The notes: generated by a model not told the origin, from the letters alone. A stretch of DNA of 6,560 bases from Promethearchaeota archaeon (GCA_004524515.1 SDNV01000147.1:1-6560), one strand, 5' to 3'. Shown: positions 1 to 5,742, counted from the first letter of the stretch. Translations and numbers: made by a program.

Positions 1-344
1 AAGAATCAACTAGGTTAGTAAGACAGACTGAAGTTAATTATTTTTTATACCGAATTAAAAAAAATTTCCCCAATTTTGTAGCAGGAGTTATTACAGATCG
101 AAATGGCTTTCCAATTGGAGCAAATATTTCAAAAAGATTATGGATTCATGAGAATACTTTAGCTTTATCTGCAGTAGCAAAAAATCGAGAATTTTCTATT
201 AAGGATCCCAATCTCGTCCCTCTTAAATTTGATATTGACAGTGGAAAGAGATATCGGCTTTTTCTAATATTAGAAAGAACGAAAAAGTATAAAGAATACG
301 TAAAATCCTTAAAAAAAATTATTAAAAATCAAGAACTCTTTTAA
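1..344 (+). CDS. 3' end of a gene, roadblock-like protein (partial)
   Basis: Reading from base 3, this frame is open for 113 codons to a TAA at 342-344; the other two frames hit stops within the first 20 bases. The start lies outside the window. The visible product contains a segment reading FVAGVITDRNGFPIG, then a helix-like stretch (ENTLALSAVAKNREF), then strands and a Lys-rich C-terminal helix. A hydrophobic strand, a 'DRNGFPI' turn, a second strand and then a helix ending in 'LSA' is the pattern of the roadblock/LC7/MglB fold, which fits the clear roadblock gene next to it on the same strand. Family assignment is inference from pattern only; the coding call is firmer. The 137-nt gap to the next gene contains an apparent promoter, so the two genes need not be one operon. 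Confidence 0.75.
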   Translation, partial: ESTRLVRQTEVNYFLYRIKKNFPNFVAGVITDRNGFPIGANISKRLWIHENTLALSAVAKNREFSIKDPNLVPLKFDIDSGKRYRLFLILERTKKYKEYVKSLKKIIKNQELF

Positions 345-440
345 TTAAATCTTAGTTGTCGTTACTTGATATCATAATACCATGAGTTAATATTGAACTA
401 AAATTTTTAAGTTTAAAGAGTTATTTTTAAATGGATTAAT

Positions 441-476
441 ATTAAAATTTTATAGGTTTTAAAAATAGTTGGGGAA
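441..476 (+). promoter_or_regulatory. Putative TATA box and weak ribosome site of the roadblock gene
   Basis: An AT-rich TATA-like element (ATTAAAATTTTATA, 441-454) lies about 28-41 nt before the ATG at 482. Transcription starting about 25 nt downstream would give an mRNA with almost no leader. A G-rich patch (GGGGAA, 471-476) ends 5 nt before the ATG but matches the anti-SD poorly. The rest of 345-440 is featureless AT-rich DNA. Confidence 0.4.
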
Positions 477-481
477 CATTC

Positions 482-952
482 ATGAGTTATTCTCAAGATG
501 AGAGTGCTTTAAGGAAAATTTTAAAGACCATCATCAATAGTACGCCAGGATTAAAACATGCTATTTTAATTGATGATACGGGAATAACTATCATGAATGA
601 ATCCAAATTTAGATTTTCTAATGAACAAGAGATTTCAGTAGAAAAAATAGGTGCTATTGGGGGCGCTGTATTTACTGCAGGTGAAGAACAGGGGCATATC
701 CTGGGATATGGTACTACAGAACTTCAAATTACTGAATATGATAAGGGCCTTATTTTTTCGGGAAAAACAGGTAAAGGAATACTCTGTATAGTAACTGATA
801 AGAATGTTCAAATAGGATACATGAGAACAATCATCAAAAGGTTTGCTCCTAAAATTACTCAAATATTAAATCGATATTTACAATCCGATCAAGGAGAGCT
901 CAATAAAGAATTAAAAGATTTATTCAGTTCCGATACAATGGGATTATTTTAG
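482..952 (+). CDS. Roadblock/LC7 domain protein
   Basis: The 156-residue product is a single roadblock/LC7 domain with a C-terminal tail. Residues 7-20 form the first amphipathic helix. PGLKHAILIDDTGITI (22-37) is the usual beta-turn-beta with the acidic turn. 53-73 (EKIGAIGGAVFTAGEEQGHI) is the central helix, 80-106 the remaining strands, and 110-133 the long C-terminal helix, followed by a charged tail to 156. Roadblock proteins dimerise and act as scaffolds or GAP-type partners of small Ras/MglA-like GTPases; Asgard archaea encode many of them. No GTPase gene is present here, so the partner is unknown. The protein is longer than a minimal roadblock domain (about 100-120 residues) because of the tail. 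The ATG at 482 is well placed before the first helix. The preceding gene may encode a second protein of the same fold. Confidence 0.85.
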   Translation: MSYSQDESALRKILKTIINSTPGLKHAILIDDTGITIMNESKFRFSNEQEISVEKIGAIGGAVFTAGEEQGHILGYGTTELQITEYDKGLIFSGKTGKGILCIVTDKNVQIGYMRTIIKRFAPKITQILNRYLQSDQGELNKELKDLFSSDTMGLF

Positions 953-1013
953 ACTTTTTCTGTGAAATAAGCTTTTAAATAATGAGCATATATTGTTGCC
1001 TAAAAACACTAAC

Positions 1014-1023
1014 TCTTTTTTTT
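1014..1023 (+). terminator. T-run terminator after the roadblock gene
   Basis: A run of eight T (1016-1023) lies about 65 nt downstream of the roadblock stop codon, with a shorter T5 at 954-958. T-runs alone are enough for archaeal intrinsic termination. There is no obvious hairpin before it. Confidence 0.4.
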
Positions 1024-1051
1024 CATATTTAGGTATTACCATTTTTATCTA

Positions 1052-1280
1052 AAAAGTTCTCTCGTGTTAGGCTTTAATTTCTATGCTGTTTTGGGGCATA
1101 ATCATATCTGCAATTCGGGATACTGACTCGCACCTCATCGCAAAGGAATTCACCATAGCTTGGTAAAGAGCCCATTTGTCTTGCAGTGTTATTATTGATT
1201 ATTAAACTCAGGATGTAAGCATAAGTTTGCACGTGAAATCACGGGAAATCATCCGCGTCCTCGATTATGCTAAGTGTTCC
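1052..1280 (-). ncRNA. Candidate structured RNA in a GC-rich island (unknown family)
   Basis: By hand count 1081-1280 is 84/200 = 42% GC, while the flanking intergenic DNA is far more AT-rich. On the minus strand a TATA-like box (1308-1297) sits about 25 nt before the island, and a T5 run (1056-1052) follows it, so a transcript of about 230 nt is plausible. Possible helices are: 7 bp joining 1265-1271 with 1218-1224, enclosing a small CGTG/CACG hairpin (1232-1243); a 7-bp stem with a 5-nt loop at 1149-1167; and a 5-bp stem at 1082-1100. I do not see the conserved cores of RNase P RNA or SRP RNA, a tRNA T-loop, or a full set of C/D boxes. Short minus-strand frames are open across it (52 codons from a GTG at 1232 to 1074; 29 codons from an ATG at 1156 to 1067), but none resembles a family I know. 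Alternatives are a decayed transposase or other gene fragment, or acquired DNA. Strand and ends are inferred. Confidence 0.35.
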
Positions 1281-1296
1281 TTCCTTGTTTTCCCAT

Positions 1297-1308
1297 AATA
1301 TTATATAT
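1297..1308 (-). promoter_or_regulatory. TATA-like box before the GC-rich island
   Basis: On the minus strand the sequence reads ATATATAATATT. This is a good archaeal TATA match, placed about 25 nt before the first GC-rich bases near 1280. It lies downstream of the ABC operon's T-run, so it could drive an independent transcript. AT-rich DNA makes chance matches common. Confidence 0.3.
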
Positions 1309-1354
1309 CAGTAAATCTAAAAAACTTTACTTTAAAATTTCAAAATGAAAGGAT

Positions 1355-1370
1355 AAAAAAAGAAAAAAAA
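1355..1370 (-). terminator. T-run terminator of the ABC operon
   Basis: On the minus strand, immediately after the permease stop codon, the sequence reads T8-C-T7 (1370-1355). A paired oligo-T tract six bases beyond the stop codon is a typical archaeal terminator and marks the operon end. Confidence 0.65.
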
Positions 1371-1375
1371 GATTA

Positions 1376-2113
1376 TTATTTATTTCCGAACTTCTTGAAC
1401 AAATACAGTCCAAGAATGATAATCCCCATGCTCACGATTGTGGTATAAAAAAAACCAACAAATACTGCTGAACTTGTAAGATCACCCCTAAAGATTGCTG
1501 TAAGTACTTGAACGGCATGATAACTAGGCATTAATAATGCAAATGGTTCTGTAGTCGAAGTAACCGGTATAAAAGTTCCTAAAAACATTTGGGGAAGAAT
1601 AAAAATAAATGAGAGTCCCGTCGCTGTTCCAGAAGATTTAGAGATCGATGCCGTAATTAAACCTAATCCAACCGAACTTAATGAAAATACAATCATCAAC
1701 AGGAATGCTAATAGAATTCCAAAGAAATTCGTATCCGGAGTAAACCCAAATGGGAGAGCTAGTAAATACACAATAATTACTTGTAGAATTACTAATATCA
1801 TATTTGAAATGATTTCACCTCCCATAAAGTCTGATGGTTTCATTGGAGTCGTGTTCAATCTTTTGAGGAGACCTTGATCCCTCATATCAGTAAAGGACTG
1901 AGCTACAGTCATTATTATAAATATGCACGCATAAGCAAACAAACCAGGTGCTGTTGCATTCATTGACATCCCAAATTCAGGATCACCAAATATGAATCCA
2001 AACATTATAGTTAATACTGCAGGAAACAAGAGCATCAAGAATATATACGCTGGCTCTCTAAATGCTTTTAATAATAACATTTTCAATAAAGCCGTAGTTC
2101 TTCGAATATTCAT
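1376..2113 (-). CDS. ABC-2 type transporter permease
   Basis: This 245-residue membrane protein forms the channel of an ABC exporter; two copies would pair with two ATPase subunits. Six hydrophobic segments are visible: about 22-43, 57-75, 104-124, 130-156, 165-183 and 215-239. The cytoplasmic stretch between segments 2 and 3 carries the ABC-2 hallmark, FTDMRDQGLLKRLNTTPM (74-91), which couples to the ATPase. The region before segment 6 (PSYHAVQVLTAIFRG, 196-210) is also typical. Length matches the family (about 240-270). The ATG directly abuts the ATPase stop codon (TAAATG), and the upstream gene's last codons supply a near-perfect Shine-Dalgarno, GGAGGGGAT (2126-2118), 4 nt before the start, so the two are translated as one operon. 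The substrate cannot be read from the sequence; relatives export drugs, lipids or polysaccharides. Confidence 0.9.
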   Translation of the reverse strand: MNIRRTTALLKMLLLKAFREPAYIFLMLLFPAVLTIMFGFIFGDPEFGMSMNATAPGLFAYACIFIIMTVAQSFTDMRDQGLLKRLNTTPMKPSDFMGGEIISNMILVILQVIIVYLLALPFGFTPDTNFFGILLAFLLMIVFSLSSVGLGLITASISKSSGTATGLSFIFILPQMFLGTFIPVTSTTEPFALLMPSYHAVQVLTAIFRGDLTSSAVFVGFFYTTIVSMGIIILGLYLFKKFGNK

Positions 2114-2932
2114 TTACATCCCCTCCATTATTCTTCTTCCGGTAATTTCCATAAAAACTTCCTCCAAGTTGTTTACTTCATATTTTTGAACTAATTCTTG
2201 TGGATTTCCAATTTCAATAAGTTTTCCATAATCTATGATCGCAACCCGATCGCATAGTTTTTCCGCTTCTTCAATATAATGTGTTGTTAAAAAGACAGTT
2301 TTATTTGTCTTCTTCAATGAACGTATAAATTCCCAAGTTTTTCTACGAACTCTTGGATCCATTCCAACAGTGGGTTCATCTAAGAACGCAATAATTGGAT
2401 CATGAATTAAGGAAATTATCATGTTAAGTTGCCTCATCATACCTCCGCTATATCCCTTAGACTTCCTTTTTATTGCTTTGCTTAAATCAAGAATTTTTAT
2501 TAAATTGTCAATTCTATCATCTATTTCAGATTTTTTCATTAGATGGAGCTTCCCAAATAGCTCAATGTTTTCTTTTCCTGTTAACATCTTAAAAATAGCA
2601 GGCTCTTGAGGACAAACTCCTATTAATTCCTTTATATGAGAGAGGGCATCATTTACATCATAACCATTAATTACAGCGGTACCACTTGTTGCTTTTAGTA
2701 AACCAATCAGAATATTGATGGTTGTTGTTTTTCCAGCTCCATTCGGACCCAAAAAACCGAATAGTTCTCCTGATTTTACTTTAAACGAAATATCATCAAC
2801 TGCAATAACGTCATCAACATATTTTTTCCCTTTGAAGACTTTTCTTAGATTCTTGACCTCTATTGAAAATTCTGAATCAGGATTGATTATGTTCTCGGGT
2901 TTTTTATAAGATTTCATTTTTATTTCTGACAT
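2114..2932 (-). CDS. ABC transporter ATP-binding protein (ABC-2 exporter)
   Basis: This is the 272-residue ATPase that powers the adjoining permease. The motifs are complete: Walker A GPNGAGKTT (62-70), Q-loop CPQEP (Q109), signature YSGGM (161-165, in place of the commoner LSGGQ), Walker B IIAFLDE (180-186), D-loop MDP (191-193) and switch histidine H218 in LTTH. It therefore looks catalytically intact. About 22 residues precede the first strand of the domain, a modest N-terminal extension. The fold class is the DrrA/NatA/CcmA-like group that pairs with ABC-2 permeases. The ATG at 2932 is supported by GGTGAT (2941-2936) three nt upstream. It is first in a two-gene operon, and its C-terminal codons contain the permease ribosome site. 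What it exports is not shown. Confidence 0.93.
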   Translation of the reverse strand: MSEIKMKSYKKPENIINPDSEFSIEVKNLRKVFKGKKYVDDVIAVDDISFKVKSGELFGFLGPNGAGKTTTINILIGLLKATSGTAVINGYDVNDALSHIKELIGVCPQEPAIFKMLTGKENIELFGKLHLMKKSEIDDRIDNLIKILDLSKAIKRKSKGYSGGMMRQLNMIISLIHDPIIAFLDEPTVGMDPRVRRKTWEFIRSLKKTNKTVFLTTHYIEEAEKLCDRVAIIDYGKLIEIGNPQELVQKYEVNNLEEVFMEITGRRIMEGM

Positions 2933-2935
2933 CTT

Positions 2936-2982
2936 ATCACCATTTTTAGTTTAATTAATTTTGTTTTTAGATCAATATAAAA
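2936..2982 (-). promoter_or_regulatory. Promoter and Shine-Dalgarno of the ABC operon
   Basis: On the minus strand a TATA-like TTTTATATT (2982-2974) is followed about 25 nt later by the likely transcript start (about 2950). The Shine-Dalgarno GGTGAT (2941-2936) then sits 3 nt before the ATG. Spacing suits a short-leader archaeal mRNA. Confidence 0.5.
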
Positions 2983-3055
2983 CATTTTTAGTCCATTAAT
3001 TGATATCAAAATATAGAAAAACCCTTTTAAAATTAATGCTAGCCTATAATATGAT

Positions 3056-3112
3056 AAAAAGATAAAAAGAGTTGCGAGAATGGGATGTTTTTAATCCTAA
3101 AGGGTTAAGGAT
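3056..3112 (-). terminator. Hairpins and T-runs between the regulator and ABC genes
   Basis: Reading the minus strand, ATCCT (3112-3108) can pair with AGGAT (3098-3094). The same AGGAT can instead pair with ATCCC (3086-3082), so two short stems compete. About 15 nt further on come two T5 runs (3068-3064 and 3060-3056). The simplest reading is the terminator of the upstream regulator gene; an attenuator-like leader of the ABC operon is possible only if transcription starts further upstream than the TATA box at 2974-2982. Confidence 0.35.
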
Positions 3113-3118
3113 CGTACC

Positions 3119-3146
3119 TCAAAAAATTTTGACTTCAAAAATTTTG
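3119..3146. repeat. Pair of A/T-tract repeats, possible operator
   Basis: TCAAAAAATTTTG (3119-3131) is repeated as TCAAAAATTTTG (3135-3146), 16 nt start to start. Each unit is nearly self-complementary, so the pair has both direct and inverted symmetry. AT-rich palindromes of this sort are typical Lrp/AsnC-family sites and the neighbouring gene encodes such a regulator. In AT-rich DNA this may also be chance. The rest of 2933-3253 holds no gene that I can see. Confidence 0.3.
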
Positions 3147-3253
3147 TGCCCTATTTTGCTCCTATGAGATTTTATTGAAATAATATAAAAAGATATTGTG
3201 AGAGAGACAAGTTATTTTTTTAAAACTAGTTAGGTTAAAGTAGAGCGTTTTTT

Positions 3254-4201
3254 TTAATTGTTAATGTCTTTTTTTGATTCATTGTCGATTTCTTTGATTT
3301 TTTCATCTAACAGCTTATCTATCCAGATAGGATACATTTTTCCGTATAAAAGAACCGTTATCTCAACTGATTCATATCTTTCATCAGATAATAATGAGGA
3401 TTCAAGCTCTTGTAATTCCCTCATTGTTTCTGTCCAAATTTTAATTAGTTTAATATTTGGTAAGTTACTAAAAGACCAAGTAGAGATGATTTTTGAACCA
3501 TATCTTTTTTTAAGATTATCAATAAATTCTGTATCATTTATTATCAGTTCGGTTTTTAACTTTAGGATTATTATTGATAATATTTGCCCTGAGTTGTCCG
3601 GATACCACTCTAAGTAAAATTGCACTAAATGACTTTTAATTATATTTTCTAATCTTCTACTCACAGTCTTCGTAGAGATATTCAATTCACTCGCAATATC
3701 AGAAATATTCTTCCGAGAATTATTTTTTAATGAATACATTATGAGATAATCTGTGTCACTTAGATTTTTCTTATCATCTGAAGGAAAAATAGGAGAATTT
3801 CTGTCAATACCAACTTTAAGTTCAGTTATATCGCCAGTTTTTCGTATATATGAAACTAAATAATCTAATTCGCTAGTATTTCGAATGTAGGCTTGTATGT
3901 AAAACATGTTTCCACTTGCTCGTATTATTTTGTAAATATTTTCATTGCGACCCAATTCATCCATTAATTCCTTCTTATTCTTGGCATTTGGGATTCCAAA
4001 CATCACAATATTCGTTATATTTGTAAAATTAGCAAATCCAAGCCTCGCTTTGAATCCTTGAATTATTTTTAAATCGACTAATGATTTTATTCGCTTATGT
4101 ATAGAGTTAACACTGATATGGAACATCTCTGCAAATTCCTTATAAGGAATTCTTGAATTTTCCATTAAAAGCATCGAAATCTTGAAATCAATCTCATCCA
4201 A
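3254..4201 (-). CDS. Double winged-HTH Lrp/AsnC-like transcriptional regulator
   Basis: The 315-residue protein contains two Lrp/AsnC-type winged helix-turn-helix units in tandem. The first is residues 1-50 (DEIDFKISMLLMENSRIPYK, then recognition helix around SVNSIHKRIKSL). The second is 147-195 (LSDTDYLIMYSLKNNSRKNI, then STKTVSRRLENI). Each is followed by an alpha/beta region of about 75-100 residues, where single-unit Lrp proteins (about 150 residues) carry their ligand/oligomerisation domain. The length is thus about twice a normal Lrp, suggesting an old duplication and fusion. A charged tail (299-315) ends it. The first codon is TTG: an in-frame TGA lies 9 nt upstream and GTGAT (4211-4207) sits 5 nt before the TTG, so this start is well constrained. 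The gene is divergent from trmY, and the shared 77-nt region contains a dyad that could be its own operator. Targets and ligand are unknown. Confidence 0.82.
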   Translation of the reverse strand: MDEIDFKISMLLMENSRIPYKEFAEMFHISVNSIHKRIKSLVDLKIIQGFKARLGFANFTNITNIVMFGIPNAKNKKELMDELGRNENIYKIIRASGNMFYIQAYIRNTSELDYLVSYIRKTGDITELKVGIDRNSPIFPSDDKKNLSDTDYLIMYSLKNNSRKNISDIASELNISTKTVSRRLENIIKSHLVQFYLEWYPDNSGQILSIIILKLKTELIINDTEFIDNLKKRYGSKIISTWSFSNLPNIKLIKIWTETMRELQELESSLLSDERYESVEITVLLYGKMYPIWIDKLLDEKIKEIDNESKKDINN

Positions 4202-4217
4202 AAAACATCACTATAAT

Positions 4218-4253
4218 ATTTTCATTTCTTTCAATTTAATTGTAATGCAAAAT
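4218..4253. promoter_or_regulatory. Nested dyad in the divergent regulator/trmY promoter region
   Basis: A perfect inner palindrome CAATT-T-AATTG (4232-4242) is flanked by outer arms ATTTTCATT (4218-4226) and AATGCAAAAT (4244-4253). The arms are complementary apart from one extra base and centred within 2 nt of the inner dyad. It overlaps the likely TATA element of the minus-strand regulator, so protein binding here could repress the regulator and affect trmY. Autoregulation at such sites is common for Lrp-family proteins; the link here is inferred. Confidence 0.4.
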
Positions 4254-4260
4254 AAAAGAA

Positions 4261-4268
4261 TTTAATTA
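4261..4268 (+). promoter_or_regulatory. TATA-like box of trmY
   Basis: TTTAATTA lies about 26 nt before 4290. A transcript starting there would be leaderless if translation begins at the ATG at 4291, the start favoured by family length. Confidence 0.35.
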
Positions 4269-4278
4269 TTAGTTTTGA

Positions 4279-4881
4279 ATGACTAAATTAATGAATTTAG
4301 TATTTTTTATTCAATCAAAGACAGTAAATCTCCAAAAGTTTACTATAAAAGACCTTCCAGGATCTTCTGGGAGATTTGATGTAATATGTCGATGCATTTT
4401 ATCAGCAATATATAATGATTATAACTTAGAAAAATCAGTACAAATTTGGGTCTTTTTACCTCAATATGGGACGTTTATATTCAATTCAAGAAATTTAAAT
4501 CCTCAAAATTTCCCTAAAAATGAACTCTTATTAGCTAAAAAGTTTTCCAATTTTATTCTTCAAATTAATCAGGAATTGAAGATTCAGAAAAACAATATGA
4601 CTATATTTGAAGCAATCAATGAATTCATAGAGAAGAATTACAAAATCATAGTATTAAGTGAAAAAGGAAGAAGTTTTGAAAGTTTTCTTAAAGATCCTCA
4701 CGATTTTAACGATCTTTTATGTATTATTGGAGATCAAACTGGAGATTTATTAGAAAGTATTGATTTAAATAATTTTAGCATGCAATTCCTCAGTTTTGGA
4801 GCCAAATCGTATTTGGCATCCTCAGTAATTCGACTCGTAAAAATCGCATTAATGAATAGTAGGAAAAATTTTAAATTTTAA
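4279..4881 (+). CDS. trmY: tRNA (pseudouridine-54 N1)-methyltransferase
   Basis: TrmY uses S-adenosylmethionine to methylate N1 of pseudouridine 54 in the T-loop of archaeal tRNAs, after Pus10 has made the pseudouridine. The identifying block is KDLPGSSGRFDVICRC (24-39), almost the family signature DLPG..GR.D..CRC near the N terminus. The C-terminal SPOUT knot is visible as CIIGDQTGD (148-156) and LSFGAKSYLASSVIRLVKIA (171-190), which form the cofactor pocket and dimer face. Full length is 200 residues, normal for the family. Two ATGs compete: 4279 and 4291. Starting at Met5 (4291) puts KDLPG 20 residues from the N terminus, as I recall for the Methanocaldococcus enzyme, and fits a leaderless mRNA, so 4291 may be the true start. 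The segment SYLASS replaces the His/Asn-rich turn I remember from euryarchaeal homologues. Unlike its divergent neighbour, neither start has a clear Shine-Dalgarno. Confidence 0.88.
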   Translation: MTKLMNLVFFIQSKTVNLQKFTIKDLPGSSGRFDVICRCILSAIYNDYNLEKSVQIWVFLPQYGTFIFNSRNLNPQNFPKNELLLAKKFSNFILQINQELKIQKNNMTIFEAINEFIEKNYKIIVLSEKGRSFESFLKDPHDFNDLLCIIGDQTGDLLESIDLNNFSMQFLSFGAKSYLASSVIRLVKIALMNSRKNFKF

Positions 4882-4931
4882 TGAACTTTAAGATACTACT
4901 ATCTCTCAAAAAGACAATATGAGTTCATATT

Positions 4932-5618
4932 TTGAACGATTTAGGACCTCACAAAAATAAACAAGTAAATCAAAGGAAAATTTTAAGCAAATTCATTAAT
5001 CGTCCAGTAAATTACCTGATTAGACATAATCTTACGCCTAATCAACTTTCCTTTATCGGGTTTATTTTTTCCTCGATTTTTAGTTTCTTACTGGTTATAA
5101 GAATATTACATCTATCGATATGGTGGGGGTGGTTAGGACCTTTTTTTTTGTTTTTAGCAGGTGCATTTGATGTTTTTGATGGAGAAGTGGCAAGACGGAC
5201 AAAAAAAATCTCAAAAGCTGGTGCCTTTTTAGATTCAAATTTAGATCGTGTTTCGGATGGTTTGATTGTAATTGGTATGATATTTGGGAATCTAATTAAT
5301 TATTTAACCGGTTTTATCCTCCTTTTCTTAATGGTGATGATTTCTTATACTCGTGCTCGAGCAGAGAATGAAGGAATAGAGATGATAGGAATAGGTTTAA
5401 TGGAAAGAGCTGAACGATTAATTATTCTATTCTTTGCATTTATAGTAGAGATTTGGGTTCATTTTTTAACAACCATTTTCCTTGGATCTCCAAGTTCTCT
5501 TTTTTTTCAGGTATTTATCATAATATTCATTCTTTTATTAGTCGTGACTGTGTTACAACGATTTATTTTTTCATTCAAAAATCTTAGGTTACTTGATCAA
5601 GAGCATTCAAAAGAATGA
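4932..5618 (+). CDS. CDP-alcohol phosphatidyltransferase, archaetidylinositol phosphate synthase-like
   Basis: This is an integral membrane enzyme that transfers a phospho-archaeol (or diacylglycerol) unit from a CDP-lipid to a polar alcohol. The complete family motif is present: D80-xx-D83-G84-xx-A87-R88, eight residues, G97-xxx-D101-xxx-D105; these aspartates bind the metals and CDP. Hydrophobic segments lie at about 36-59, 64-79, 108-122, 124-139, 162-179 and 188-210. SYTRARAE (138-145) and GLMERAERL (155-163) after the motif resemble archaeal archaetidylinositol phosphate synthases, which use L-myo-inositol 1-phosphate; that specificity is inferred, and an archaetidylglycerol-type enzyme is possible. 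The start is probably TTG at 4932: an in-frame TGA lies at 4920-4922, and the only codons between are GTT, CAT and ATT. No Shine-Dalgarno is evident. The gap to trmY is 50 nt, so co-transcription is likely. A 13-codon ATG frame (4919-4960) overlaps the start. Confidence 0.88.
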   Translation: MNDLGPHKNKQVNQRKILSKFINRPVNYLIRHNLTPNQLSFIGFIFSSIFSFLLVIRILHLSIWWGWLGPFFLFLAGAFDVFDGEVARRTKKISKAGAFLDSNLDRVSDGLIVIGMIFGNLINYLTGFILLFLMVMISYTRARAENEGIEMIGIGLMERAERLIILFFAFIVEIWVHFLTTIFLGSPSSLFFQVFIIIFILLLVVTVLQRFIFSFKNLRLLDQEHSKE

Positions 5619-5620
5619 TT

Positions 5621-5675
5621 GAACATTATTTGTTCCATAAATTTGAGTTCTATGCGCTGAAATAATAAATTTTTT
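5621..5675 (+). terminator. Hairpin and T-run after the lipid synthase gene
   Basis: A perfect 5-bp hairpin, GAACA-TTATT-TGTTC (5621-5635), begins two bases past the stop codon. A T6 run follows at 5670-5675. Together they probably end the trmY/lipid synthase transcript before the eS26 promoter. Confidence 0.4.
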
Positions 5676-5710
5676 AAATTTTGTCTAATTCATAATATTA
5701 GAAATAACTA

Positions 5711-5738
5711 TTTAAAATAAATTTTAAAAAAAGCTGAT
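5711..5738 (+). promoter_or_regulatory. TATA-like box and imperfect Shine-Dalgarno of the eS26 gene
   Basis: TTTAAAATAA (5711-5720) is a TATA-like element about 25-30 nt before the eS26 coding start, so the mRNA would have little or no leader. GCTGAT (5733-5738), four nt before the proposed ATT start, matches the GGTGAT site used by the ABC operon at five of six bases, including the TGAT core. Confidence 0.4.
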
Positions 5739-5742
5739 TTCT

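Noticed and set aside
635..862. 75-codon minus-strand open frame inside the roadblock gene
   Set aside because: Shadow of the roadblock coding sequence; no family features and no ribosome site, while the plus-strand frame has a clear domain.
1052..1280. Known RNAs (RNase P RNA, SRP RNA, tRNA, C/D box sRNA) in the GC-rich island
   Set aside because: Conserved cores were looked for on both strands by eye and not found; only isolated CTGA or GATGA-like fragments occur.
3258..3617. 119-codon plus-strand open frame opposite the regulator
   Set aside because: Serine- and leucine-rich antisense reading of the Lrp-like gene; the minus-strand product has two recognisable HTH units.
4213..4222. TATAATATTT as the TATA box of the minus-strand regulator
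   Set aside because: It lies too close to the TTG start at 4201; a transcript beginning about 25 nt later would start inside the gene. The AT-rich element at 4234-4241 fits better.
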